Origin: Ignavibacterium sp.
Lineage (GTDB): Bacteria > Bacteroidota > Ignavibacteria > Ignavibacteriales > Ignavibacteriaceae
Length of the DNA: 64,000 nucleotides
Assembly (NCBI RefSeq): GCF_025998815.1
Contig: NZ_AP026678.1
Location: 930,001 to 994,000 of the forward strand
Direction: 5' to 3'
Positions 57,344 to 64,000 of this stretch are shown here, piece by piece. Within the stretch, counting starts at the first letter, position 1. Each line of letters starts with the position of its first letter. Under the pieces are notes generated by a model that saw nothing but the letters and a program-made list of their open reading frames with translations, was not told where the DNA came from and ran no database searches. Both the position numbers and the translations under genes were made by a program.

Positions 57344-58393
57344 ATGAATAAGATAAATATTGTATTACTTACATTTTTTATTACTCATTTTGTAATAGCA
57401 CAATCACAAGATGAAAAATACAGATTTGAAGGCGAAAAGCATTTAAAAAACCTCAGAATGCTTACTGAAGTTGGTGAGAATGCAGAAGCATATTTTTCAT
57501 TCGATGGTAAAAAATTAATTTTTCAGGCAACTGTTGATACTTTGAAATGCGACCAGATATTTACAATGAACATTGATGGCAGCGATAAAAAAATGGTTTC
57601 AACCGGCAAAGGCAGAACTACCTGTGCTTACTTTTATCCTGATGGAGAGAAAATACTTTATGCTTCAACTCATCATTTTGATGAAGAATGTCCACCTCCA
57701 CCAGACAGATCTAAAGGTTATGTCTGGAAGCTTTACGATTCTTACGACATTTTTATGGCTGACAAAGATGGTAAAAATCTTGTTCAACTTACTAACTCAG
57801 GTAAGTATGATGCTGAAGCTACAATTTCTCCCAAAGGAGATAAAATCATTTTCACATCTACAAGAGATAACGATCCTGAACTCTATGTAATGGATCTTGA
57901 TGGCTCTAATCAAACCAGATTAACTTTCGAAAAGGGTTATGATGGAGGCGCTTTCTTTTCTGCTGATGGAAGCAAAATTGTGTTCAGAGCAAGCAGACCG
58001 AAAACAGAAGCTCAATTAGCAGATTATGATGAACTTGTAAAATATGGATATGTGCGTCCGACCGCACTCGAAATATTTGTTATGGATGCTGATGGAAAAA
58101 ATATGAAACAAGTTACCAATCTTGGTAAAGCCAGTTTCGCACCTTTCTTTCATCCTGATGGTAAACGAATTATTTTCTCATCTAATTATGGAAGCGAAAA
58201 TGGTCGCGACTTTAATTTATTTATGATAAACATTGATGGAACAGGATTAAAGCAAATCACTTTTAATCCAACATTCGACGGCTTTCCAATGTTTTCTCCG
58301 GATGGTAAGTACTTAGTTTTTGGTTCAAACCGTTTCAATAAAAATCCAAACGATACAAACATTTTTATCGCTGAATGGGTAGAAGAAGAGTAA
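57344..58393 (+). CDS. Exported PD40/TolB-like beta-propeller protein
   Basis: The 349-residue protein starts at the ATG at 57344 with GGAG eight bases upstream, giving a signal peptide (NKINIVLLTFFITHFVIAQ). It has repeated PD40 blades: YFSFDGKKLIFQA, YFYPDGEKILYAS, TISPKGDKIIFTSTR, FFSADGSKIVFRA, FFHPDGKRIIFSS and MFSPDGKYLVFGS. Beta-propellers of this kind bind proteins or carbohydrates outside the inner membrane. It is 10 bp before the M28 peptidase, suggesting a joint periplasmic role. Confidence 0.85.
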   Translation: MNKINIVLLTFFITHFVIAQSQDEKYRFEGEKHLKNLRMLTEVGENAEAYFSFDGKKLIFQATVDTLKCDQIFTMNIDGSDKKMVSTGKGRTTCAYFYPDGEKILYASTHHFDEECPPPPDRSKGYVWKLYDSYDIFMADKDGKNLVQLTNSGKYDAEATISPKGDKIIFTSTRDNDPELYVMDLDGSNQTRLTFEKGYDGGAFFSADGSKIVFRASRPKTEAQLADYDELVKYGYVRPTALEIFVMDADGKNMKQVTNLGKASFAPFFHPDGKRIIFSSNYGSENGRDFNLFMINIDGTGLKQITFNPTFDGFPMFSPDGKYLVFGSNRFNKNPNDTNIFIAEWVEEE

Positions 58394-58403
58394 AGGAATA
58401 AAT

Positions 58404-60176
58404 ATGAAAAAATTAGTTTTAATAATTTTTGCATCACTGCAAGTTGCTTCTTTCTCTCAGGTTGTTGACTCACCTGAAATTACAAAAGAAGAAATCTATC
58501 AACACATAAAATATCTTGCTTCGGATGAATTGGAAGGAAGATTTACAGGTACTGAACAATGTCGTATTGCTGCAGAATATATTGCAAAGGAATTTGAAAA
58601 AGCCGGACTTCAACCAGCTTTCAACGGAAGCTACATTCAGGAATTTCCTTTTATCTCTGATATCAAATTAGGAGATAATTTTTGTGAGTTGATTAATGAA
58701 GAAAAAATTTCATTAAAAGTTAATAATGATTTCACTCCACTTCCCTTTTCCGATAACCTGACAGTTGAAGGTAAACTAATTTTTGCAGGATTTGGAATTT
58801 CTTCAAAAGAAAATAATTATGATGATTATGAAAACATTGATGTAAAAGACAAGATTGTGATTGTTTTCCGAAATCATCCGGATATAAATACTCCACATTC
58901 TCCGCTTGAACAATTTGCCGGCTTAAGATACAAAGCAACTGTTGCAAGAGATAAAGGTGCAGCAGGAATAATTTTCGTAAATACTTCTGACAAAAAAGAT
59001 GATGATCAATTATTCAAACTTGTTTATGATGGAGCTGCAAAAGTAAAAGGAATTTCAGTAATACAAATTAAAAGAGATGTTCTGCAGAAACTTTTATCAA
59101 AAATTAAGCTTGATGCAGAAGAACTTGAAAAGCAGATAACAGAAAATAAGAAACCAATTTCATTTGAACTTAACACCACTGCAAAGATTAAGACAGAAGT
59201 TATTGAAGTTGAAAGCATTAGCTGGAATGTTGGCGGTTTATTAAAAGCTAACGATGAAAAATTATCTGATGAGTATCTTGCCATCGGTGCTCATTTCGAT
59301 CATCTTGGTTGGGGAAAACAAAATTCACTTTATCAGGGTGAACCGGCTATTCATAATGGTGCTGATGATAATGCATCAGGCACAACCGGTGTGCTTGAGC
59401 TTTCTGAAAAATTTGCTTTTGAAAAAAATAATTTGAAGCGAAGTATTTTCTTCTTTGCATTTTCAGGTGAAGAACTTGGATTACTCGGTTCCAATTATCT
59501 TGTAAATCACTTTCCTGTTCCTACTGAGAAAGTAGTTTCAATGATAAATATGGATATGATTGGAAGATTGAAAGATAGCTCACTGATAGTTTATGGAACC
59601 GGAACATCTTCTAACTGGAAAAATACTTTAAATGATAAAAATTCATTTGGATTCAAATTGACTTTTAATGATGAAGGATTTGGTCCAAGCGATCATTCAT
59701 CATTTTATGGTAAGAAAATACCTGTTTTATTTTTCTTTACCGGAACACATTCTGACTACCATAAACCAAGCGATGATTATGATAAAATAAATTCCGATGG
59801 TCAGGAAAAAATTCTTAAATACATTCACTCAGTTGCAACCGAAATAATTAACTCAGAAAACAAACCGGATTATCTCGCAGTTGAAAGAAAGGATTCCGGC
59901 AGAATGACTGCATCAAGAGTTTGGGTTGGAACTATTCCTGATTTTGCTGGTGATGTAGATGGTTATAAACTTGGTGGTGTTACTGAAGGCAGCCCGGCTG
60001 CTCTGGCTGGTCTGAAAGCCGGTGATATAATTACAAAATTTGGTGATAAGAAAATTTCCAACATCTATGATTTTACTTATGCGATTGGGAATTATAAACC
60101 AGGCGATAAAGTAAAAGTCTTAATTAAACGAGCTGACCAGGAGCTTGAAGTAGAACTTGAATTAAAAGCAAGGTAA
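58404..60176 (+). CDS. M28-family metallopeptidase with PA insert and C-terminal PDZ domain
   Basis: The 590-residue protein has a signal peptide (KKLVLIIFASLQVASFSQ), an N-terminal M28 segment, a PA-like insert (about 110-230, with VRNHPDINTP-type loop and KGAAGIIFVNTS) and the catalytic domain. The zinc ligands are visible in GAHFDHLGWG, NGADDNASGT, SGEELGLLG, INMDMIGRL and GTHSDYHKPSDD. The final 95 residues form a PDZ domain (VTEGSPAALAGLKAGDIITK). It is an exported aminopeptidase. Confidence 0.92.
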   Translation: MKKLVLIIFASLQVASFSQVVDSPEITKEEIYQHIKYLASDELEGRFTGTEQCRIAAEYIAKEFEKAGLQPAFNGSYIQEFPFISDIKLGDNFCELINEEKISLKVNNDFTPLPFSDNLTVEGKLIFAGFGISSKENNYDDYENIDVKDKIVIVFRNHPDINTPHSPLEQFAGLRYKATVARDKGAAGIIFVNTSDKKDDDQLFKLVYDGAAKVKGISVIQIKRDVLQKLLSKIKLDAEELEKQITENKKPISFELNTTAKIKTEVIEVESISWNVGGLLKANDEKLSDEYLAIGAHFDHLGWGKQNSLYQGEPAIHNGADDNASGTTGVLELSEKFAFEKNNLKRSIFFFAFSGEELGLLGSNYLVNHFPVPTEKVVSMINMDMIGRLKDSSLIVYGTGTSSNWKNTLNDKNSFGFKLTFNDEGFGPSDHSSFYGKKIPVLFFFTGTHSDYHKPSDDYDKINSDGQEKILKYIHSVATEIINSENKPDYLAVERKDSGRMTASRVWVGTIPDFAGDVDGYKLGGVTEGSPAALAGLKAGDIITKFGDKKISNIYDFTYAIGNYKPGDKVKVLIKRADQELEVELELKAR

Positions 60177-60182
60177 AAGAGG

Positions 60183-60206
60183 AGCGGTAGCAATACCGCT
60201 TTTTTT
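60183..60206 (+). terminator. Intrinsic terminator with GNRA tetraloop, directly before yjbQ
   Basis: AGCGGTA (60183-60189) and TACCGCT (60194-60200) enclose the tetraloop GCAA, followed by six T. The next three bases are the ATG of the downstream gene at 60207. Confidence 0.88.
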
Positions 60207-60629
60207 ATGATTTTCATTCAAAAGGAAATAACACTTAAAAGTCGCTCAAAAGGAATTTATCTGATTACTTCAGAAATAATTTCTGAAATACCCGAGATAA
60301 AAAGTATCCGTGTTGGAATAGCGAACATTTTTTTAAAACATACTTCAGCTTCTCTTTCAATAAATGAAAACGCAAGTCCTGAGGTTCGAGTTGATATGGA
60401 TAATTTTCTGGATAAACTTGTTCCGAATGAAAAATATTTTTTGCACAATTATGAGGGCGAAGATGATATGCCGGCACATATAAAAACTTCCTTGATTGGA
60501 AATTCGTTAACAATTCCTATCACTGATGGAAGACTGAACCTTGGTACCTGGCAAGGAATTTATCTTTGTGAACATCGTATTCACTCGCACAGAAGAAAAG
60601 TTGTAATAACTTTAATTGGAACCGAATAA
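60207..60629 (+). CDS. yjbQ: YjbQ-family protein (UPF0047)
   Basis: The 140-residue protein has HTSASLSINENASPEVRVDM and LGTWQGIYLCEHRIH, the conserved UPF0047 motifs. Family members have been associated with a weak thiamin-phosphate synthase activity, whose physiological role is unsettled. The ATG follows immediately after the terminator T-tract, so this gene probably has its own promoter inside the terminator region or a leaderless transcript. A later in-frame start would remove the conserved N-terminus. Confidence 0.85.
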   Translation: MIFIQKEITLKSRSKGIYLITSEIISEIPEIKSIRVGIANIFLKHTSASLSINENASPEVRVDMDNFLDKLVPNEKYFLHNYEGEDDMPAHIKTSLIGNSLTIPITDGRLNLGTWQGIYLCEHRIHSHRRKVVITLIGTE

Positions 60630-60656
60630 TAATCTCATAAACCAACGAGAAAGTAG

Positions 60657-61127
60657 ATGAAGAAAATTTTATTTGTTTGTATGGGAAACATCTGCCGCTC
60701 ACCTGCTGCCGAAGGAGTAATGAAATCGCTTGTAAATCAGAATGGTCTGAAAGATAAAGTCTTTATTGATTCAGCAGGAACGATTGATTATCACGCAGGT
60801 GAACTTCCCGACTCGAGAATGATTGAAGCAGCCGCAGAAAGAGGCTACGAGTTAAATCATAAAGCTAGACAGATAACAAAATCAGATCTGGAAAAGTTTG
60901 ATTACATTATCACAATGGATGATCAAATTCACCGTTCCGTTCAAAGACTTGATTCACAAAAGAAATTTCAGAATAAAATTTTTAAGATGGCAGATTTCCT
61001 TTCAGAGATGAAAGCCAAAGAAATTCCTGATCCTTATTACGGAGATAAAAGTGATTTTGAGTATTCATTGGATTTAATCGAAGATGCTGCAAAAGGTTTA
61101 TTAAAGCACATTCAAAATGAATTATGA
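60657..61127 (+). CDS. Low-molecular-weight protein-tyrosine phosphatase
   Basis: The 156-residue protein has the P-loop VCMGNICRSPAAEGVM at the N-terminus and the general-acid Asp in IPDPYYGD. It removes phosphate from tyrosine or arginine side chains or from small acyl phosphates. Its stop overlaps the next start (ATGA). Confidence 0.93.
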   Translation: MKKILFVCMGNICRSPAAEGVMKSLVNQNGLKDKVFIDSAGTIDYHAGELPDSRMIEAAAERGYELNHKARQITKSDLEKFDYIITMDDQIHRSVQRLDSQKKFQNKIFKMADFLSEMKAKEIPDPYYGDKSDFEYSLDLIEDAAKGLLKHIQNEL

Positions 61128-61990
61128 GAGATGCAATAATTAAATACATCGAGAAAGAACTCAATTGTAAAATTGTATCATCAAAGAGTGTTGGTGGTGG
61201 TTGCATAAACGATGCACAAACAATAACAACTTCCGACGGCAGAAAATATTTTTTAAAGTTGAATTATCATTCAGCAAAAGATATGTTTTACAAGGAAGCA
61301 AATGGTTTGAGAGAACTTAAAAGAGCCAAAGCAATAAGAGTTCCTGATGTAGTTCTGGTTGACACTAATTTTATTTTGCTCGAACATATAAACATTGGTA
61401 GAAAATCAAAAACATTTGACGAAGATTTCGGAAGATCATTCGCAAAGATGCATCAATTCACTTCAGAACATTTTGGCTTTTATGAAGATAATTACATTGG
61501 TTCAACACCTCAAAGAAATATTCCTGAACCGGATGAAAAAAATAACTGGATAAAATTTTATTTCAACAAGCGTATTTTGTTTCAATACAAATTACTCGAA
61601 AAAAATGGTTATGCAGACTCATCAATGAAAAGAAGAATTTCTTTACTTGAAGATAAGATTGAAACGATTTTGCAGGGTTCAGAAAATATTCCTTCACTTT
61701 TGCACGGTGATTTATGGTCAGGAAATTATTTAGTTGATGAAAATGGGAATGCGTGCCTTATTGATCCTGCAGTTTATTATGGTAACAGAGAAGCTGATCT
61801 TGCAATGACAAAATTGTTCGGCGGATTTAGTTCAACATTTTATAAATCATACAATGAATTCTTTCCTTTACCTGAAGGATATGATTACCGTGAGAATATT
61901 TATAAACTTTATCATATAATGAATCACCTTAATCTTTTTGGTGGCGGTTATTATCATCAGACAATTTCGCTTATGGACTTTTATTTATGA
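61124..61990 (+). CDS. Fructosamine-kinase-like protein
   Basis: The 288-residue protein has the kinase motifs SVGGGCINDAQTI, LLHGDLWSGNYLVDENGN (catalytic Asp) and IDPAVYYGNREADLAM. It belongs to the fructosamine kinase / aminoglycoside-phosphotransferase superfamily and may repair glycated amines. It is flanked by ATGA overlaps on both sides: the phosphatase and the M15 peptidase. Confidence 0.9.
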   Translation: MRDAIIKYIEKELNCKIVSSKSVGGGCINDAQTITTSDGRKYFLKLNYHSAKDMFYKEANGLRELKRAKAIRVPDVVLVDTNFILLEHINIGRKSKTFDEDFGRSFAKMHQFTSEHFGFYEDNYIGSTPQRNIPEPDEKNNWIKFYFNKRILFQYKLLEKNGYADSSMKRRISLLEDKIETILQGSENIPSLLHGDLWSGNYLVDENGNACLIDPAVYYGNREADLAMTKLFGGFSSTFYKSYNEFFPLPEGYDYRENIYKLYHIMNHLNLFGGGYYHQTISLMDFYL

Positions 61991-62592
61991 AATTTTTAAT
62001 AACGCTTTTTATTTTATCGACCATACATCTTTTTGCTCAGATTGAAGAAGAAGTAATTATTGATTCGGATATGACTTTTGAAGAAGCTATCGCAGGAATA
62101 AATATTCCGGAAACAATCAGAAATAATCTTGTCTTAATTGATGTTCAATACTACTCTTTTGATGACAAGTTACATCAAGGTCAATTGGTGGTTCATAAAT
62201 CAACGGCAAAAGATTTAATAGAAATATTCAGAATTATTAAAGAAATAAAATTCCCGATTGAAAAAGCAATTCCGATTGCGAAGTATGGGTGGAATGATGA
62301 TGTATCTATGAGTGTTAACAATACTTCGGCATTTAATTACAGAAGATTAAGAGATGCAAACATAGTTTCTTACCATGCAAAAGGATTGGCAATTGATATT
62401 AACCCAATGCAGAATCCTCATATCAAAAGAGGAAAAACAATTCCTGAAGGTTCAACATATGATAAATCAAAACCAGGAACATTGACTGAGTCATCACAGA
62501 TTGTCAAAGAATTCCGCAAACGCGGTTGGATGTGGGGTGGTTTCTGGCGCTCTTCAAAAGACTATCAGCATTTCGAAAAGAGAACTAACTAA
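61987..62592 (+). CDS. M15-family metallopeptidase, exported
   Basis: The 201-residue protein has a signal peptide (KFLITLFILSTIHLFAQ) and the M15 motifs YHAKGLAIDINPMQNP (metal His and Asp) and WRSSKDYQHFE (third ligand). The family includes LD- and DD-endopeptidases of peptidoglycan. It is coupled to the fructosamine-kinase-like gene by a 4-bp overlap and is convergent with the esterase. Confidence 0.85.
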   Translation: MKFLITLFILSTIHLFAQIEEEVIIDSDMTFEEAIAGINIPETIRNNLVLIDVQYYSFDDKLHQGQLVVHKSTAKDLIEIFRIIKEIKFPIEKAIPIAKYGWNDDVSMSVNNTSAFNYRRLRDANIVSYHAKGLAIDINPMQNPHIKRGKTIPEGSTYDKSKPGTLTESSQIVKEFRKRGWMWGGFWRSSKDYQHFEKRTN

Positions 62593-63725
62593 TTTTTATC
62601 AAATAAAAATTTTAGAAACTTTGGTGCACGCTTTGACCACGCGATTTCATTATGCTCGGCTTCATTATCTTTTATCCACATTATATCTTCACTTAATTTA
62701 TATCCCAAATCATTTAACACTTTTAACATTTCGTCTATTCCAGCTTGTAGTTCAGCTTCCAAACCAACACCTCCGTTATCAATGTAAATCTTCAAAGGTT
62801 TCTTAGCGCCGGAATAATTCTTCACAACACTTACATAATCAACATCTCTGATTTTGAATGCCGGTGAAATACAAATCATTCTTGAAAATACTTCAGGATA
62901 TTCCCAACCAAGCATAAAAGAAATTAATCCACCCATCGAAGAACCGCCAACAAAAGTATTCTCTCTTGTTGAGAGTGTTTTAAAGTTTTTATCAATAAAT
63001 GGTTTAAGCTCACTTACGATGAACCGCATATAATTTTCACCTTCTTCAGTATTTGAATATTCATAGAATCTTCTGCCGGAATTATAAATCGCAACAACAA
63101 TGAAAGAAGGAACATCGCCAAGTGAAATAAGACTATCGGCTATTTCATCAATCCTCCAATCATACCCAAGTGTTGATGTTGCCGGATTAAAAACATTCTG
63201 ACCATCGTGCATATAAAGCACCGGATACTTTTTGCTGTCAGAAGAATCATAATCAGGTGGCAACCAAATAATTACATCTCTGTCCTGAATTTCTTTAGCA
63301 TCAAAATTTTTGATGTGTACATATTTTCCATTAATTGTATCTGGTACACTTATACGGAATTCATCTTTCCAGTAGTTAATCTTAAATGTTAAAACCGTGT
63401 CGTTGATAACCGTAAGTTTATGGTTCGGAGGAACAGTTTTATCATTTGTTAATGCTTCCTTACTCCAATCTCCTTTTGTAAACTTAAATTCAAGAAATTC
63501 ATTTTTGTTGAATAAAAAAGTTTTCGTCCAAATAAATAAATCAATTTGTTCGAGGACAATTCTGTTCGGAATCCATTCTCCAAGCTGAGTATGATTTCCA
63601 GCGATAAAAACTTTTTCACTTTCCTGAACTGAATTCGCGCAGACATTTATTGTGACTTTAACTTGAGCAAAAGTAAGTATCGAAACACAAATTGATACTA
63701 AAAGTGTTAATGTTATTTTTCGCAT
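62589..63725 (-). CDS. CBM20-like domain plus putative esterase, exported
   Basis: The 378-residue protein starts at the ATG at 63725, giving a signal peptide (RKITLTLLVSICVSILTFAQ); an extension to 63815 is less likely. Residues 22-120 resemble a starch-binding CBM20 domain (VFIAGNHTQLGEWIPN). The rest is an alpha/beta-hydrolase esterase (VIIWLPPDYDSSDSKKYPV, VGGSSMGGLISF with nucleophile Ser, and a C-terminal AEHNEIAW His). Similar proteins include enterochelin-esterase-like and cellulose-esterase enzymes. Confidence 0.82.
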   Translation of the reverse strand: MRKITLTLLVSICVSILTFAQVKVTINVCANSVQESEKVFIAGNHTQLGEWIPNRIVLEQIDLFIWTKTFLFNKNEFLEFKFTKGDWSKEALTNDKTVPPNHKLTVINDTVLTFKINYWKDEFRISVPDTINGKYVHIKNFDAKEIQDRDVIIWLPPDYDSSDSKKYPVLYMHDGQNVFNPATSTLGYDWRIDEIADSLISLGDVPSFIVVAIYNSGRRFYEYSNTEEGENYMRFIVSELKPFIDKNFKTLSTRENTFVGGSSMGGLISFMLGWEYPEVFSRMICISPAFKIRDVDYVSVVKNYSGAKKPLKIYIDNGGVGLEAELQAGIDEMLKVLNDLGYKLSEDIMWIKDNEAEHNEIAWSKRAPKFLKFLFDKN

Positions 63726-63774
63726 AATTAAAATATTTTTGTTGTGAAATATATTGAATGATATTTTCTTTTTT

Positions 63775-64000
63775 ATGAAATATTTTTTTTCTTTGACACT
63801 AATCATATTGGTCATTAACGGTTGTGTTGAAAGGCAGAGCTTTGATGATACCAGCGGTGCACCTCCGATTTCCGGTCTGTTTACTGAAATTGGTGGAAAA
63901 ATTTCAGGAAAATTAACCAGAGCAGATTCACCTTATCTGATCAAAGAAGATTTAATTATAGAACCATCTGATACACTAATAATTGAACCTGATGCAGAGC
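63775..64000 (+). CDS. Lipoprotein, probable beta-helix protein (3' end outside window)
   Basis: The frame starts at an ATG 49 bp from the divergent esterase start and runs off the window. The N-terminus is a lipoprotein signal (KYFFSLTLIILVINGC). The following DSPYLIKEDLIIEPSDTL and IIEPDAE resemble the opening turns of right-handed parallel beta-helix domains. Only about 75 residues are visible, so the family is uncertain. Confidence 0.7.
   Translation, partial: MKYFFSLTLIILVINGCVERQSFDDTSGAPPISGLFTEIGGKISGKLTRADSPYLIKEDLIIEPSDTLIIEPDAE

Overview
The window is AT-rich bacterial chromosome that looks like the Ignavibacteria/Melioribacter side of the Bacteroidota-Chlorobi group. The main evidence is two secreted proteins with the type IX secretion (T9SS) C-terminal sorting module containing QNYPNPFNP (C-termini at 911 and at 42210), many multiheme cytochromes, DUF2851, a UMF1-type transporter and TonB-type proteins. 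No phage, insertion sequence or CRISPR array was seen. Assignments come from reading motifs by eye; no database search was run.

Layout. (1) 1-5.3 kb: the 3' end of a T9SS-sorted surface protein, two divergent tRNA-Ser genes, then a minus-strand electron-transfer cluster: tetraheme cytochrome, outer-membrane barrel, 14-heme cytochrome and 7-heme lipoprotein. (2) 5.5-10.3 kb: SET-domain protein, ClpS, EtfB-EtfA, a BFN/UVR protein and DUF2851. (3) 10.3-21.9 kb, minus strand: pyrG, a TPR gene broken by a frameshift, purN, purH, mreBCD, mrdA, rodA and pyrF, joining nucleotide synthesis to the rod-shape machinery. (4) 22-34.6 kb: SpoIIE-type phosphatase, Sel1 protein, aminotransferase, CDF transporter, UMF1 transporter, nusB, YdcF-like protein, two tandem TonB proteins sharing an identical 278-bp 3' block, VanZ-like protein and the NAD(P)HX repair enzyme. 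(5) 34.6-41.7 kb: nuoN, M, L, K, J (only the distal membrane half of complex I) behind asnS. (6) 41.8-48.5 kb: cupin, then a 1033-residue T9SS-exported protein combining cytochrome motifs with an ethylbenzene-dehydrogenase-type heme domain, divergent from a histidine kinase and an NtrC-type regulator. The gap holds two adjacent copies of a 23-bp palindrome-like element and a sigma-54-like promoter. (7) 48.5-53.4 kb: C69 dipeptidase and a two-gene unit of a small unknown protein plus a large protein with degenerate SNF2 motifs and a possible nuclease-fold C-terminus. (8) 53.8-64 kb: feoA-feoB-fur, beta-lactamase-fold hydrolase, PD40 protein, M28 peptidase, YjbQ, low-molecular-weight phosphatase, fructosamine-kinase-like protein, M15 peptidase, CBM20-esterase and the start of a lipoprotein.

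The strongest functional theme is respiration with outer-surface electron transfer: two multiheme loci, ETF, complex I and ferrous iron uptake. The best candidates for undescribed biology are the T9SS-anchored heme protein with its apparent dedicated sigma-54 control region (42.2-48.5 kb), and the degenerate SNF2/nuclease-like pair (50.1-53.4 kb). Non-ATG starts (TTG, GTG) are frequent.
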